In this document: one piece after another, positions 26,457 through 36,178 of the stretch
Layout: every line of letters begins with the position of its first letter
Position numbering within the stretch: position 1 is the stretch's first letter
DNA from: Oscillospiraceae bacterium
GTDB taxonomy: Bacteria > Bacillota > Clostridia > Oscillospirales > Acutalibacteraceae
NCBI GenBank assembly: GCA_015066395.1
Contig: SVOL01000003.1
Coordinates: 1 to 64,000, forward strand
Length of the DNA: 64,000 nt
Direction: 5' to 3'
Notes under the pieces: model-generated
Seen by the model: the letters and a program-made list of their open reading frames with translations, nothing else
Database searches by the model: none
What the model was told of the DNA's origin: nothing
Position numbers and translations under genes: made by a program

Positions 26457-29400
26457 TTATTGATATTCAGCGATCTTGCGCTTGATTTCATTATCCGCTA
26501 CCTGACCCCAGTTAAGAAGAGCATCCTTTTCGTTCTCTTCACCGTTAAGCACTTCCCAGTAGGCCTGGTCAACAGCACGGGCTACATAGTAACCGCCGGG
26601 GAGTTCGGGAAGCTCTTCAACCTGTGCCCACTGATACTGGAGAACTTCAAGGTCATTGGCGTTCCAGGAGTAAGCACTGAATGCCTCTTTGTTAGCCGTT
26701 GCGGTACGTGCAACAGTACCGAGGATAGACTCAACGTTGTTGTTATATCTGAGCTGAGTATCGCCGGAAGTCCACCAGCAGAGGAACTGCCATGCAAGAT
26801 CCTTCTTCTCAGAAACCTTAACGATACCGCATCCGGTACCGGAACCTGCGATGCTGCGGTTGATAGAAGCAACCGTTCCATCCGCATTATAAGAAGAAGC
26901 AACACCGGGGATAGCAGCTATAGTCCAACGTCCCTGAATTTCAGGTGCGGCCTGAGACAACTGAGTGTACATTGTATAGCTTGAAATACCAAGCGGCATA
27001 ACACCCAAACGGAAGCGGTTGTAGAAGTCAGCCTGCTTTTCAATACCGAACTTAGTGTAAAGGTCGGTCCACTGAGTGAAGGCTGCGATCGCCTCACCGC
27101 TGGTAAGATTGGTTGCATTTCTTTCGTCATTATAGAGCTGAACGCTGTTCTGAGTGATCATTGTCGGGAACAGGTTCAAGCTGCCCATACCGGCGTTAAC
27201 GGTAGTAGCACTTGCGATCTTGACATACGGGATATATGACTTCATATTATTACGCTGCAAGATGGTAGTTGCATCGAGGAAGTCATCCCAGGTCCAACCG
27301 AGTCCACCGTTTGCCTTTTCGGGATACTCGAGACCGAGGTCATCGAAGATATCGGTACGGTAGAACATAATGAAGAAGCCCTGCGTATCAGGAAGAGCGA
27401 AGAGCTCTTTGGTTCCCTTTTCGGAATTGGTGTACCAGTAAGGAACATCGGCCGATTCCTGGAAACGCTTGAGGACTACTTCGTAGTCGAGGAGGTATTT
27501 ATCCTTCTCGGTCGAGTCCTCATCATCGATAAGCTTATACTTCGGATCCTTTGCGTTAGAGAAATTAGTCAGGTCATACAACGCACCGCGCATGCCCAAG
27601 TTAACCGGATCGGTTCTGGATAAATGTAACTGCAGGTCGGGGAAGTTACCCGAAAGAATACCCTTAATAAGCGAAGCATCAACGATCTCAAGCTGAACGC
27701 CGATACCGGTCTGAGCGGTAAACGAGTCCTGAATAAGGTTGCTCAAAACCTGTGCCTGGTCACGTCCCCAGTTAACCCAGATTCTGACACTCTCTTCACC
27801 GTTGACGCCAACCGTACCGCCGATGGTTGAGAAGGCCTTTGTAAAGGAAACGGCGAAACGCTTTACCTCGAACACAAGAACTTCCCAGAAGTTTGCGTGA
27901 TTGTCAACAAAGCCTGCCTCAGTAGGAGCGGCGAACTGGAACTGGTCAACGCTCAACGGCATGGTCTTCATTTCGTAAAGCCAGGAACAAACCGTGGTGT
28001 AGTTGCTGTAGAAGTCGCTAAGATAGTTCTGTGCGGTGTACGGATTGTCGTACATATTCTTAGCAACACGGGCCATATTCTTCAAGGCTGAGATGTACTT
28101 ATTGCTTCGGTCGCCCGAAAGAACACTCATATCGTTTGCAAGAACGGTAAGGTCATTGTAAACACCATTCAAGGTGTCAAGGAATCCGGGAATCTGCTTA
28201 AACAGGTTGTAGTCGCGGTTCGGGTCGGGAGAGTCACTGGTGATCATAACGATGTCAATGTATGTATCGCCGATAACCTCAACGATCTCGCTGAGTCTTG
28301 TATAGAACTGCGAGGTCTCACCCAGAGTAACGGAAAGCTCCATGGTATGCTTTCCTGCAGGGAGATAGAAGAGGTAGGGCTGGCTGTTCTTGCCGCCGGT
28401 ACCGAACTCATAGAAGGTCCAGCTTGTGCAGTAGTCAAATGCGATCGACTTGCACTCTTTAAACGGAGTCTGTCCGTCGATCTTCAATGAACGGTAGGTC
28501 ATACCGTCGATGATAGCCGACTGCTTATAGTTGACACCGAACTTATAGTATCCGGCCTCAGGTATTTCAACTACCCAAACAATAGACTCGCCGGGAGCCT
28601 GCCAGTTAGTGCTGCCGATGTAGTTAAGAAGAGTCTTAACATGGCTGCTGGGAGTAACATGGCAAGAACCGTTGTCAGCCTTGGAAACGAGTGAATTGGT
28701 GGATTTGAGCCAGGCGTTTTCACCTTCAAGCTCGATTGCAGCACCGGTGTAATTAGCGGCACCTGCTGCATTGTTTTTTGCAATGTACTCCTCATAAGTA
28801 GGAGCGGTCTCGGGCACTTCGAGAGTTATATTTGCAAGGGCAAAAGGCTCATATACTGATTCAAGTTCAATTGTGTGTGTACCCTTAGAAAGGAAGATCA
28901 CATAAGGATCAGCGACAACACCGATTGGGTCAACGGCAAAGCCTTTGACGAACTCCTCGTACTGCACCTGGTCGGGAGTAAGCTGGTTGCCAACTGTATC
29001 AACGCGGATGCCGCCGACGGGATTTTCAACAGTCGAACCGCTGTTAATAAACTTTCTGGGGAGCTTTAATCCGTCAAGACCTGAATAAAGAGTCTGTCCG
29101 TCAATAAGTACGGATATCTCCAAAGCGGTGGTGCTGGACTTGTCGTCCGACTTATCGTCAGTACCGCCGGTCTTGCTGAGAGGAAGATACATAAAGCTCA
29201 TATTGTAAATGCCGTCTTCGGGAACGGTTACTTCGTAAACCACCGAGCCCTGCTGCTGGAACTTATCGTTATCGCCCCAAACAAGACAATCGGTCGGTAC
29301 GCGTTCGCCGGTGATAGGATCAACAAGGACATTAAAGAGCTTGTTGGAAAGAACGCTCTTCAGACCGTCGGAACCATAGCGGTCATCCTTGGCTTCCTTG

Positions 29401-29624
29401 TAGTCGACAGCATTGATGACGATCTTATCCTTCGCATTGCTCTTATCGGCAATGGAGTTGAGGTACGCCGTATACTGGCTTGATGCCTCTGCGTCTGAGG
29501 TCTGACCCGGCTTTTGGCCGGTAGTATCGGTCTCGGCAGCCGCTACTGACGGAACCAACACGATCGACGCTATCATAGCGATGACCATCAACACAGCAAG
29601 CAATCTGGTTTTACTTGATTTCAT
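26457..29624 (-). CDS. very large extracellular solute-binding protein with N-terminal carbohydrate-binding-like domains
   Basis: A 1055-residue secreted protein. The Sec signal (about 1-31, ending SVAAAET) has no lipobox cysteine, unlike usual Gram-positive binding proteins. Two beta-sandwich, CBM-like regions follow (about 75-290 and 300-465; both hold VVYEVTVPEDGIYNMSF / VVWVVEIPEAGYYKFGV-like strands and SLIDGQTLY / LKIDGQTPF). A helical linker (about 480-610) leads to a family-1 solute-binding domain (about 615-1055; FPDLQLHLS, WTWDDFLDATTIL). I chose ATG 29624 (AAGGTG upstream) over the in-frame upstream start at 29672. It is the first gene of the locus. Confidence 0.85.
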   Translation of the reverse strand: MKSSKTRLLAVLMVIAMIASIVLVPSVAAAETDTTGQKPGQTSDAEASSQYTAYLNSIADKSNAKDKIVINAVDYKEAKDDRYGSDGLKSVLSNKLFNVLVDPITGERVPTDCLVWGDNDKFQQQGSVVYEVTVPEDGIYNMSFMYLPLSKTGGTDDKSDDKSSTTALEISVLIDGQTLYSGLDGLKLPRKFINSGSTVENPVGGIRVDTVGNQLTPDQVQYEEFVKGFAVDPIGVVADPYVIFLSKGTHTIELESVYEPFALANITLEVPETAPTYEEYIAKNNAAGAANYTGAAIELEGENAWLKSTNSLVSKADNGSCHVTPSSHVKTLLNYIGSTNWQAPGESIVWVVEIPEAGYYKFGVNYKQSAIIDGMTYRSLKIDGQTPFKECKSIAFDYCTSWTFYEFGTGGKNSQPYLFYLPAGKHTMELSVTLGETSQFYTRLSEIVEVIGDTYIDIVMITSDSPDPNRDYNLFKQIPGFLDTLNGVYNDLTVLANDMSVLSGDRSNKYISALKNMARVAKNMYDNPYTAQNYLSDFYSNYTTVCSWLYEMKTMPLSVDQFQFAAPTEAGFVDNHANFWEVLVFEVKRFAVSFTKAFSTIGGTVGVNGEESVRIWVNWGRDQAQVLSNLIQDSFTAQTGIGVQLEIVDASLIKGILSGNFPDLQLHLSRTDPVNLGMRGALYDLTNFSNAKDPKYKLIDDEDSTEKDKYLLDYEVVLKRFQESADVPYWYTNSEKGTKELFALPDTQGFFIMFYRTDIFDDLGLEYPEKANGGLGWTWDDFLDATTILQRNNMKSYIPYVKIASATTVNAGMGSLNLFPTMITQNSVQLYNDERNATNLTSGEAIAAFTQWTDLYTKFGIEKQADFYNRFRLGVMPLGISSYTMYTQLSQAAPEIQGRWTIAAIPGVASSYNADGTVASINRSIAGSGTGCGIVKVSEKKDLAWQFLCWWTSGDTQLRYNNNVESILGTVARTATANKEAFSAYSWNANDLEVLQYQWAQVEELPELPGGYYVARAVDQAYWEVLNGEENEKDALLNWGQVADNEIKRKIAEYQ

Positions 29625-29713
29625 TTCTTCACCTTCATAGAATTTATTAAACATGCCCCTTGCAAGAGCCATCAGAGCAGACTGAACCCACTCTGTATAC
29701 TGTTCTACACTGT

Positions 29714-29742
29714 ATTATCCTATAATTTGGCGGTTTTGTCAA
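29714..29742 (-). promoter_or_regulatory. main promoter of the sugar transport locus
   Basis: On the minus strand TTGACA (29737-29742) and GATAAT (29714-29719) are spaced 17 bp. A second TTGACA lies 10 bp further upstream. The leader to ATG 29624 is about 80 nt. Confidence 0.7.
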
Positions 29743-30027
29743 CAGATTATTGTCAAAATTTCACTAAAAAAGGCAATATTTTTTAAATTTTTGTGCCAAG
29801 TCTTATATGCAACTTTTCTTTTTTGCGATATTGCTGAGCCGTTTTCTTGTGAAATTGCACAAAAAGCATGAAATATAGTGAATTAACGGCACCTGACGTG
29901 TATCACGACGCATCTTTGTCCAACACCCCCTTTTTAAGAATTTTATTGATATTCCTTAGAAAAAATCACCTAAAATCGCAAAAAGTTTGTCCTGAAAAAC
30001 GACAAATTAAAATCGACAAGAAACAAA
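29743..30027. other. AT-rich intergenic region, nothing recognised
   Basis: This stretch between the sugar locus promoter and the nifJ terminator is AT-rich. A 65-residue plus-strand frame at 29868-30065 has no ribosome binding site and runs through the terminator, so I do not accept it. I see no RNA gene or repeat. Confidence 0.5.
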
Positions 30028-30063
30028 AAATCGGTGCATTCCCTTTCGGGAACGCACCGATTT
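30028..30063 (-). terminator. nifJ terminator
   Basis: AAATCGGTGC and GCACCGATTT extend an inner TTCCC-TTT-CGGGAA stem, with one mismatch between the tiers. On the minus strand TTTTTTGTTTC follows. It starts 23 bp past the nifJ stop. Confidence 0.85.
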
Positions 30064-30085
30064 AAAATCACTTTAAGCTTTCGGC

Positions 30086-33000
30086 TTATTTGCCGTAAAG
30101 TTCCTCTAACTTCTCGAGGTGTGCACGAGAAGCCTTAGCCTGCTCAGCAGCCTGCTCGAAGAGAACCTCTGCTCTCTCGGGGAACGAACGGGTCAAAGAT
30201 GCATAACGAGCCTCACCGAGGAGGAACTCCTTATAATCTGCGGTTGCAGGCTTGGAGTCGATGGTGAAGGGGTTCTTGCCCTCTGCCTTGAGTGCAGGGT
30301 TGAAGCGGAACATATTCCAGTAGCCACACTCGACAGCCTTCTTCATCTCGTTCTGGCAGTTAACCATACCGCCCTTAATGCTATGCATTTCGCAAGGCGA
30401 GTAAGCGATGATGATAGAAGGACCCTTGTATGCTTCAGCTTCCTTGATAGCCTTCAATGTCTGGTTCTGGTCAGCGCCCATAGCGATCTGTGCTACGTAT
30501 ACATAACCGTAAGACATTGCGATCTCAGCAAGGCTCTTCTTAGCGATAGCCTTACCGGCAGCAGCAAACTGCGCAACCTGGCCGATGTTAGAAGCCTTGG
30601 AAGCCTGACCGCCGGTGTTAGAGTAAACCTCGGTATCAAATACCATGATGTTTACATCCTCACCTGCAGCGAGAACGTGGTCAACACCGCCGAAGCCGAT
30701 GTCGTATGCCCAACCGTCACCACCAAAGATCCAAACGGACTTCTTGGAGAGGTATTCTTTATCAGCGAGAACTTCAGGAGCTGTGGGACAACCTGCAGCT
30801 GCAGCCTTCTCAAGCTCAACGATCAAAGCCTTGGTAGCGGCTGTGTTCTTCTCGCCGTCATCAACAGTTGCAAGGTAGTCAGCGGCAGCAGCCTTGAACT
30901 CAGCAGATGCCTTGTCCGAAGCAGCCATTTCTTCGATCTTAGCGATCAAGCGTGCGCGAACAGCCTTCTGGCCGAGGAACATACCGAAGCCGTGCTCAGC
31001 GTTGTCCTCGAAGAGGGAGTTGGCCCAAGCAGGACCGTGACCTTCCTTGTTAACGGTGTACGGAGAAGTAGCAGCAGGACCGCCCCAGATAGAAGAACAT
31101 CCGGTAGCGTTCGAGATATACATTCTGTCACCGAACAACTGGGTAACAAGGCGAGCATAAGCGGTTTCTGCACAACCTGCGCAAGAGCCCGAGAACTCGA
31201 GGAGAGGCTTCTTATACTGAGAAGCGATGATGTTCTGAGAACCGGCAACGCCTTCCTTCTCGGTAACATTTGCTACACAGTAATCGAATACATCCTGCTC
31301 AGCGAGCTGAGACTCACGGGAAACCATCTTAAGAGAATTGGTGGGACATACGCCGACGCAAACTCCGCAACCCATACAATCCATGGGAGAAACAGCAAGA
31401 GTGTAAACGTAATCGGTCTTGATAACAGGCTTGGGAGCCTTCTTCATGTTTGCAGGAGCGGCTGCAACTTCAGCGGCATCCATAGCAAACGGACGGATGG
31501 TAGCATGAGGACATACATAAGAGCACTTGTTGCACTTTGCACAGGTCTCAGCATTCCACTCGGGAACGAGAACAGCAACGCCGCGCTTCTCATAAGCGGC
31601 AGCACCCTGCTCGAAGGTACCATCAGCATGGTCAACGAATGCGGAAACAGGCAGGCTGTCACCGTTCATGAGTGCTACGGGCTTCATAATATTGTCAACC
31701 ATCTTAACGAGCTTATCTGCACCGACAGACTTCTCTGCAGCGGCAGTATCAACAGCATTTGCCCAGTCAGCAGGAACGTCGATCTTAACAAATGCGGTTG
31801 CACCGGCGTCGATAGCCTTTTCGTTCATTTCGACGATCTCTTTACCCTTCTTCATGAACTTCTGAGCCTTTTCCTTCATATAGCCGATTGCTTCCTCAGC
31901 GGGAAGAACCTTGGAAAGTGCAAAGAATGCAGACTGAAGAACGGTGTTGGTACGCTTGCCAAGACCGATCTGAGCGGCGAGGTCAATAGCGTTAACGGTG
32001 TAAAGCTGAATGTTATTCTGAGCGATATAACGCTTTGCTTCAGCAGGCATATGCTCATTGAGCTCCTCAGGAGTCCACTGGCAGTTAATGAGGAATACAC
32101 CGCCGGGCTTAACGTCATTAACCATCTTGTAGCCCTTAATTACATAAGAGGGGTTATGGCAAGCAACGAAGTCAGCCTTATTGATATAGTACGGGCTCTT
32201 GATGGGCTTGTCGCCGAAACGAAGGTGGCTGATAGTGATACCGCCGGTCTTCTTAGAGTCGTACTGGAAGTATGCCTGAACATACTTATCGGTGTGGTCA
32301 CCGATGATCTTGATAGAGTCTTTATTAGCACCAACGGTACCGTCACCGCCAAGACCCCAGAACTTGCACTCGATAGTGCCTTCTGCTGCGGTGTTGGGAG
32401 CGGGCTTCTCTTCCAAAGAGAGGTGGGTAACGTCGTCGTTGATACCGAGAGTGAAGTGAGCCTTAGGCTCGTCCTTCTTCAATTCATCATATACAGCGAA
32501 GATGCTGGAAGGAGGAGTATCCTTCGAACCGAGACCGTAGCGGCCGCCGGTAACCTTAGCGGTTCTGCCGGTAGCGGCAAGAGCGGCAACAACATCGAGG
32601 AACAAAGGCTCACCCAAAGAACCGGGCTCCTTAGTTCTGTCGAGAACAGCGATCTTCTTAACGGTTGCAGGGATAGCCTCTGCCAACTTTTCAGCAACGA
32701 AAGGACGGTACAAACGAACCTTTACAAGACCGACCTTTTCGCCTGCGGCAGTGAGGTAGTCAATAACTTCTTCAGCAACGTCGCAGATAGAACCCATAGC
32801 GATGATGATGTTCTCAGCATCGGGTGCGCCGTAGTAGTTGAAGAGCTTGTAATCGGTACCGATCTTAGCGTTGACCTTGTCCATATATTCTTCTACGATA
32901 GCGGGAAGCTTGTTATAATACTCGTTGCAAGCCTCTCTGTGCTGGAAGAAGATATCTCCGTTTTCGTGAGAGCCGCGCATTACGGGATGCTCAGGGTTGA

Positions 33001-33622
33001 GAGCTCTCTTTCTGAAAGCTGCAACTGCATCCATATCGCACATTTCCTTAAGATCATCGAAATCCCAGACCTCGATCTTCTGAAGCTCGTGAGAAGTACG
33101 GAAACCGTCGAAGAAGTTGATGAAAGGTACACGGCCCTTAATGGTTGCCAAGTGAGCAACAGCACCGAGGTCCATAACTTCCTGAGTGTTGGTTTCTGCA
33201 AGCATTGCGAAACCGGTCTGACGGCAAGCATAAACGTCAGAATGGTCACCGAAAATGTTAAGAGCCTGAGAAGCAACGCAGCGAGCCGAAACGTGGAATA
33301 CGCTGGGGAGCAATTCACCGGCGATCTTATACATATTAGGGATCATCAAAAGAAGACCCTGAGATGCGGTGTAGGTGGTGGTAAGAGCACCTGCATTCAA
33401 AGAACCGTGAACAGTACCTGCTGCACCGGCCTCAGACTGCATTTCGGAAACCTTAACGGTTGTGCCGAAGATGTTCTTTAAGCCTTGAGCCGACCACTGG
33501 TCAACATAGTCAGCCATCGGGCTGGACGGAGTAATAGGATAAATACCTGCTACTTCAGTAAACGCATAGCTTACGTGAGCAGCAGCGTTGTTACCGTCCA
33601 TAGTTTTCATTTTTCTTGCCAT
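30086..33622 (-). CDS. nifJ: pyruvate:ferredoxin (flavodoxin) oxidoreductase
   Basis: A 1178-residue single-chain PFOR that converts pyruvate and CoA to acetyl-CoA, CO2 and reduced ferredoxin, the key step of fermentation in anaerobes. Domain order is standard: pyrimidine-binding domain with GITPSSPMADY-like N-terminus, gamma domain, two [4Fe-4S] motifs of ferredoxin type (CAKCNKCSYVC at about 690 and CMGCGVCVGVC at about 747), the proximal-cluster CAGCAET motif (about 812), and the TPP motif GDGWAYDIGFGG near 968 with VYSNTGGQ following. ATG 33622 has AGGAGGA. A 1120-residue open frame lies on the opposite strand but is a shadow. Confidence 0.97.
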   Translation of the reverse strand: MARKMKTMDGNNAAAHVSYAFTEVAGIYPITPSSPMADYVDQWSAQGLKNIFGTTVKVSEMQSEAGAAGTVHGSLNAGALTTTYTASQGLLLMIPNMYKIAGELLPSVFHVSARCVASQALNIFGDHSDVYACRQTGFAMLAETNTQEVMDLGAVAHLATIKGRVPFINFFDGFRTSHELQKIEVWDFDDLKEMCDMDAVAAFRKRALNPEHPVMRGSHENGDIFFQHREACNEYYNKLPAIVEEYMDKVNAKIGTDYKLFNYYGAPDAENIIIAMGSICDVAEEVIDYLTAAGEKVGLVKVRLYRPFVAEKLAEAIPATVKKIAVLDRTKEPGSLGEPLFLDVVAALAATGRTAKVTGGRYGLGSKDTPPSSIFAVYDELKKDEPKAHFTLGINDDVTHLSLEEKPAPNTAAEGTIECKFWGLGGDGTVGANKDSIKIIGDHTDKYVQAYFQYDSKKTGGITISHLRFGDKPIKSPYYINKADFVACHNPSYVIKGYKMVNDVKPGGVFLINCQWTPEELNEHMPAEAKRYIAQNNIQLYTVNAIDLAAQIGLGKRTNTVLQSAFFALSKVLPAEEAIGYMKEKAQKFMKKGKEIVEMNEKAIDAGATAFVKIDVPADWANAVDTAAAEKSVGADKLVKMVDNIMKPVALMNGDSLPVSAFVDHADGTFEQGAAAYEKRGVAVLVPEWNAETCAKCNKCSYVCPHATIRPFAMDAAEVAAAPANMKKAPKPVIKTDYVYTLAVSPMDCMGCGVCVGVCPTNSLKMVSRESQLAEQDVFDYCVANVTEKEGVAGSQNIIASQYKKPLLEFSGSCAGCAETAYARLVTQLFGDRMYISNATGCSSIWGGPAATSPYTVNKEGHGPAWANSLFEDNAEHGFGMFLGQKAVRARLIAKIEEMAASDKASAEFKAAAADYLATVDDGEKNTAATKALIVELEKAAAAGCPTAPEVLADKEYLSKKSVWIFGGDGWAYDIGFGGVDHVLAAGEDVNIMVFDTEVYSNTGGQASKASNIGQVAQFAAAGKAIAKKSLAEIAMSYGYVYVAQIAMGADQNQTLKAIKEAEAYKGPSIIIAYSPCEMHSIKGGMVNCQNEMKKAVECGYWNMFRFNPALKAEGKNPFTIDSKPATADYKEFLLGEARYASLTRSFPERAEVLFEQAAEQAKASRAHLEKLEELYGK

Positions 33623-33707
33623 GGATTAGTTCCTCCTTATGTGAATTACATTAAAAAAACACGTTTTGTAAACGGACATACTTATCAGCATATCCACGTA
33701 CGACAAT

Positions 33708-33736
33708 ATAATAACACCTTTTTGTCTTCAAGTAAA
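33708..33736 (-). promoter_or_regulatory. candidate nifJ promoter
   Basis: TTTACT (33731-33736) and TATTAT (33708-33713) on the minus strand are 17 bp apart, leaving a leader of about 80 nt. The rest of the 33623-33852 gap is AT-rich with nothing else recognised. Confidence 0.5.
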
Positions 33737-33852
33737 TAGAAATTTTTCACATTTTTTGCATTTTTTGAAATTTTGTTAATTTTTTCACAGTTAAGCCGCC
33801 GCTTTCCGACATTTTTAAGCAAAATGAGCTGATTTTTTGTTTTAAAATAAAG

Positions 33853-33898
33853 AAAAAGCTCACCCGCACTCTCTTAACAACGGTGCCGTGAGCTTTTT
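33853..33898 (-). terminator. terminator of the aroF-ABC-F-HAD-MATE operon
   Basis: AAAAAGCTCAC (33853-33863) and GTGAGCTTTTT (33888-33898) form an 11-bp stem with a 24-nt loop just past the MATE gene. A/T runs on both sides could make it work in both directions. Confidence 0.75.
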
Positions 33899-33911
33899 CT
33901 TGAACCTTTTA

Positions 33912-35345
33912 TTATAATTTTTCAGAAGCGTTTTGCGGCAGTTCTTTCAACACCTTTACGGTGACGGGAACAGCTAACGCTAACGACAAAATGTCAGCGA
34001 CCGGCTGTGCCAGCTGAACACCTAAAAGACCAAAAATAAGCGGCAACAAAAGTATGGCCGGAATGAACATCAAACCGTTTCTGGCGACCGCCAAAAGCGT
34101 TGCGCTGACGACCTTACCCATTGTCTGAAGCATCATATTGCTCATTACGACCCAGGACATTACCGGAAATGTGATTATCTGCAACCGCATAGCGATCGTT
34201 CCGATTTCCATTGCAACCTCATCATTGCCGCGGAAAAGAGCGATTATATCACCGCTCAAAACATACGCGGGAATCGCCAGCAAAATAAGGAAGCCAAGTG
34301 CAACCTTAACACAGTACCAAAACGCCTTTCTGACGCGGTCGTAAAGCCCTGCTCCGTAATTGAAACCGCACACCGGCTGAAATCCCTGACCGAAGCCGAT
34401 AAGAGCCGACGCTGCAAACAGCATGACCCTTGAAACGACACCCATTGCCGCAATTGCCGATGCGCCTGCGGCCTCGGTGCCATAGGCTATTGCACCGTAA
34501 ATTCCGGCCATGTGGTTAAGACAGGCAGTCGACACACCTGCTATTCCCTGCCGACCTAAAGACGGCAATCCGCCGCGGCTTATCTCGGCAAAACTATGTT
34601 TTTCAAGCCGGAATGCTTTTAATCTGAGCTTGATACAATCGCTTTTAGAAATACCGACCAACAGCAAGACAAAGCTCACAGCCTGCCCGATAAACGTTGC
34701 CAGCGCGGCACCCATTACTTCCATATCGAAAACCAAAATAAACAGTGCATCAAGTCCTATATTTAGCACTGCACCGAACGAAATGCCGAACATTGCATAG
34801 GTGGCGTTTCCTTGAAAACGCATCTGATTGTTAAGCACGATCGATGCCATATTTATCGGCGCACCGACAAGTATCAACCTCATATAGTCGACGGTGTAAC
34901 CGACTGTATCGCCGTTAGCACCCAACAAAAACGCCAAAGGACGGGCAAACACATTGCCGAGCACAGCCATCAGCAGTCCCACGATTATAGCATAACCGAA
35001 GCCCGCAACCGCGATCTTCTCCGCTTTATCGAGTTCCTTTCTGCCAAGGGCTCTCGACACATAATTGCCCGAACCGTGACCGAAGAAAAATCCGACCGCT
35101 TGAATAATTGCCATCAGTGCCATTACGACACCGACCGCGGCCTGCGCTCTTGTCTGCATCACAGCCTTGACAGTTTCGGTCTGATCCATTCCGATCTTCC
35201 CAACAAAATATGTGTCAGCCATATTGTAAAAGGTGGTGACCAGCATACTTATAATAGTAGGCACAGCCAGCTTACCTATCAATTTTTCGACAGGCTCAGT
35301 CGTCATCATTATGAACTTTTCGCTCTGAGCATTTTCTCTGTTCAA
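33912..35345 (-). CDS. MATE-family multidrug/cation antiporter
   Basis: A 477-residue, 12-helix MatE transporter that exports organic compounds in exchange for Na+ or H+. The two-repeat form is clear: GKLAVPTIISMLVTTFYNMADTYFVG at the start of the first half and GLPSLGRQGIAGVSTACLNHM at the second. The start codon is TTG at 35345, overlapping the HAD stop as TTGA, with AAAGGAG upstream. No ATG fits the beginning of helix 1 with a ribosome binding site except the internal MM at about 35306-35309. Substrate unknown. Confidence 0.88.
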   Translation of the reverse strand: MNRENAQSEKFIMMTTEPVEKLIGKLAVPTIISMLVTTFYNMADTYFVGKIGMDQTETVKAVMQTRAQAAVGVVMALMAIIQAVGFFFGHGSGNYVSRALGRKELDKAEKIAVAGFGYAIIVGLLMAVLGNVFARPLAFLLGANGDTVGYTVDYMRLILVGAPINMASIVLNNQMRFQGNATYAMFGISFGAVLNIGLDALFILVFDMEVMGAALATFIGQAVSFVLLLVGISKSDCIKLRLKAFRLEKHSFAEISRGGLPSLGRQGIAGVSTACLNHMAGIYGAIAYGTEAAGASAIAAMGVVSRVMLFAASALIGFGQGFQPVCGFNYGAGLYDRVRKAFWYCVKVALGFLILLAIPAYVLSGDIIALFRGNDEVAMEIGTIAMRLQIITFPVMSWVVMSNMMLQTMGKVVSATLLAVARNGLMFIPAILLLPLIFGLLGVQLAQPVADILSLALAVPVTVKVLKELPQNASEKL

Positions 35346-36178
35346 AATGACAACTCTCCTTTATGATAAAGCTCCATCAAATACTTTGCGACACCGTCGT
35401 TTTCGTTGGTGTCAATAACCAGATCGGCAACCAATTTGGCACTTTGCTGGGCGTTGCCTACCGCAATACCGATATCTGCATTTTGCAGCATCTCAACATC
35501 GTTGCCGTTATCACCGAACGCAACAACTCTGTCGAAGCCGTAGCGTTCTTTCATTAGATTTATTGCATTTTGCTTGCCTGCCAGCGAGGAATAGACCTCG
35601 ATAAAATACTGTCCGTCGCTGTAGGTGTCGAGATAATAGGTAAATCCGATGCCGTCAAGCAGCTTCAGTTCCTCAACAATAGCCTCAACAGTCTCTTTCC
35701 TGTCAATAGCCGAAAGATAGACCGCACCGCTTGAGGTATCATACTCCCTGCATTGAACAAAATGATTGTACCGGCTCCGTCGCACTTCCATAAACTCGCG
35801 CTCGTATTCGCTTTTTATGAGTTTATAGTCAACGCAGATCTCGCCCTTTTCGTCAATGGTAAAGTGCATCGGCGGACGGCCGTGACGCTCGAAGATCTCA
35901 ATGGCTTTTCGGGCAACCTCACGGCTCATCGAAAAAACATTCAACTGTTTTTTGCTGTTTATATCGGTAAGACAAACGCCGTTCATCATAACCACGGGCA
36001 ATTTCAGTCTGAAATCAGGCAAGATCTCTGCCGCAGAGGAGATGGATCTCGCTGTGGCAAAGGTGATATTATACCCTTTTTCGACAAGAAAATTGACCGT
36101 TTCTACGGTGTGTTCCGACGGCAAAGCATCAGAATGCAAAAGTGTGCCGTCAAGGTCGCTGATGTAAAGTGTTTTCAA
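35342..36178 (-). CDS. Cof-type HAD phosphatase
   Basis: A 278-residue HAD-superfamily hydrolase of the Cof (type IIB cap) group, which dephosphorylates sugar phosphates, FMN or similar metabolites. The nucleophile motif is SDLDGTLL (about 7-14) and motif IV is VAFGDNGNDVEML (about 213-225), with Lys of motif III near AGKQNAI. The start is TTG, directly after the TAA of the ABC-F gene (TAATTG), with GGAGGA about 8 bp upstream. It is coupled to MATE by a 4-bp overlap. Confidence 0.88.
   Translation of the reverse strand: MKTLYISDLDGTLLHSDALPSEHTVETVNFLVEKGYNITFATARSISSAAEILPDFRLKLPVVMMNGVCLTDINSKKQLNVFSMSREVARKAIEIFERHGRPPMHFTIDEKGEICVDYKLIKSEYEREFMEVRRSRYNHFVQCREYDTSSGAVYLSAIDRKETVEAIVEELKLLDGIGFTYYLDTYSDGQYFIEVYSSLAGKQNAINLMKERYGFDRVVAFGDNGNDVEMLQNADIGIAVGNAQQSAKLVADLVIDTNENDGVAKYLMELYHKGELSF

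Noticed and set aside
29868-30065. A 65-codon frame between the sugar locus and nifJ
   Set aside because: There is no ribosome binding site, and it reads through the nifJ terminator hairpin.
30119-33481. A 1120-codon open frame on the plus strand opposite nifJ
   Set aside because: It is fully antisense to an intact PFOR, has no ribosome binding site or recognisable domain, and results from strong codon bias in nifJ that avoids stops in the complementary frame.
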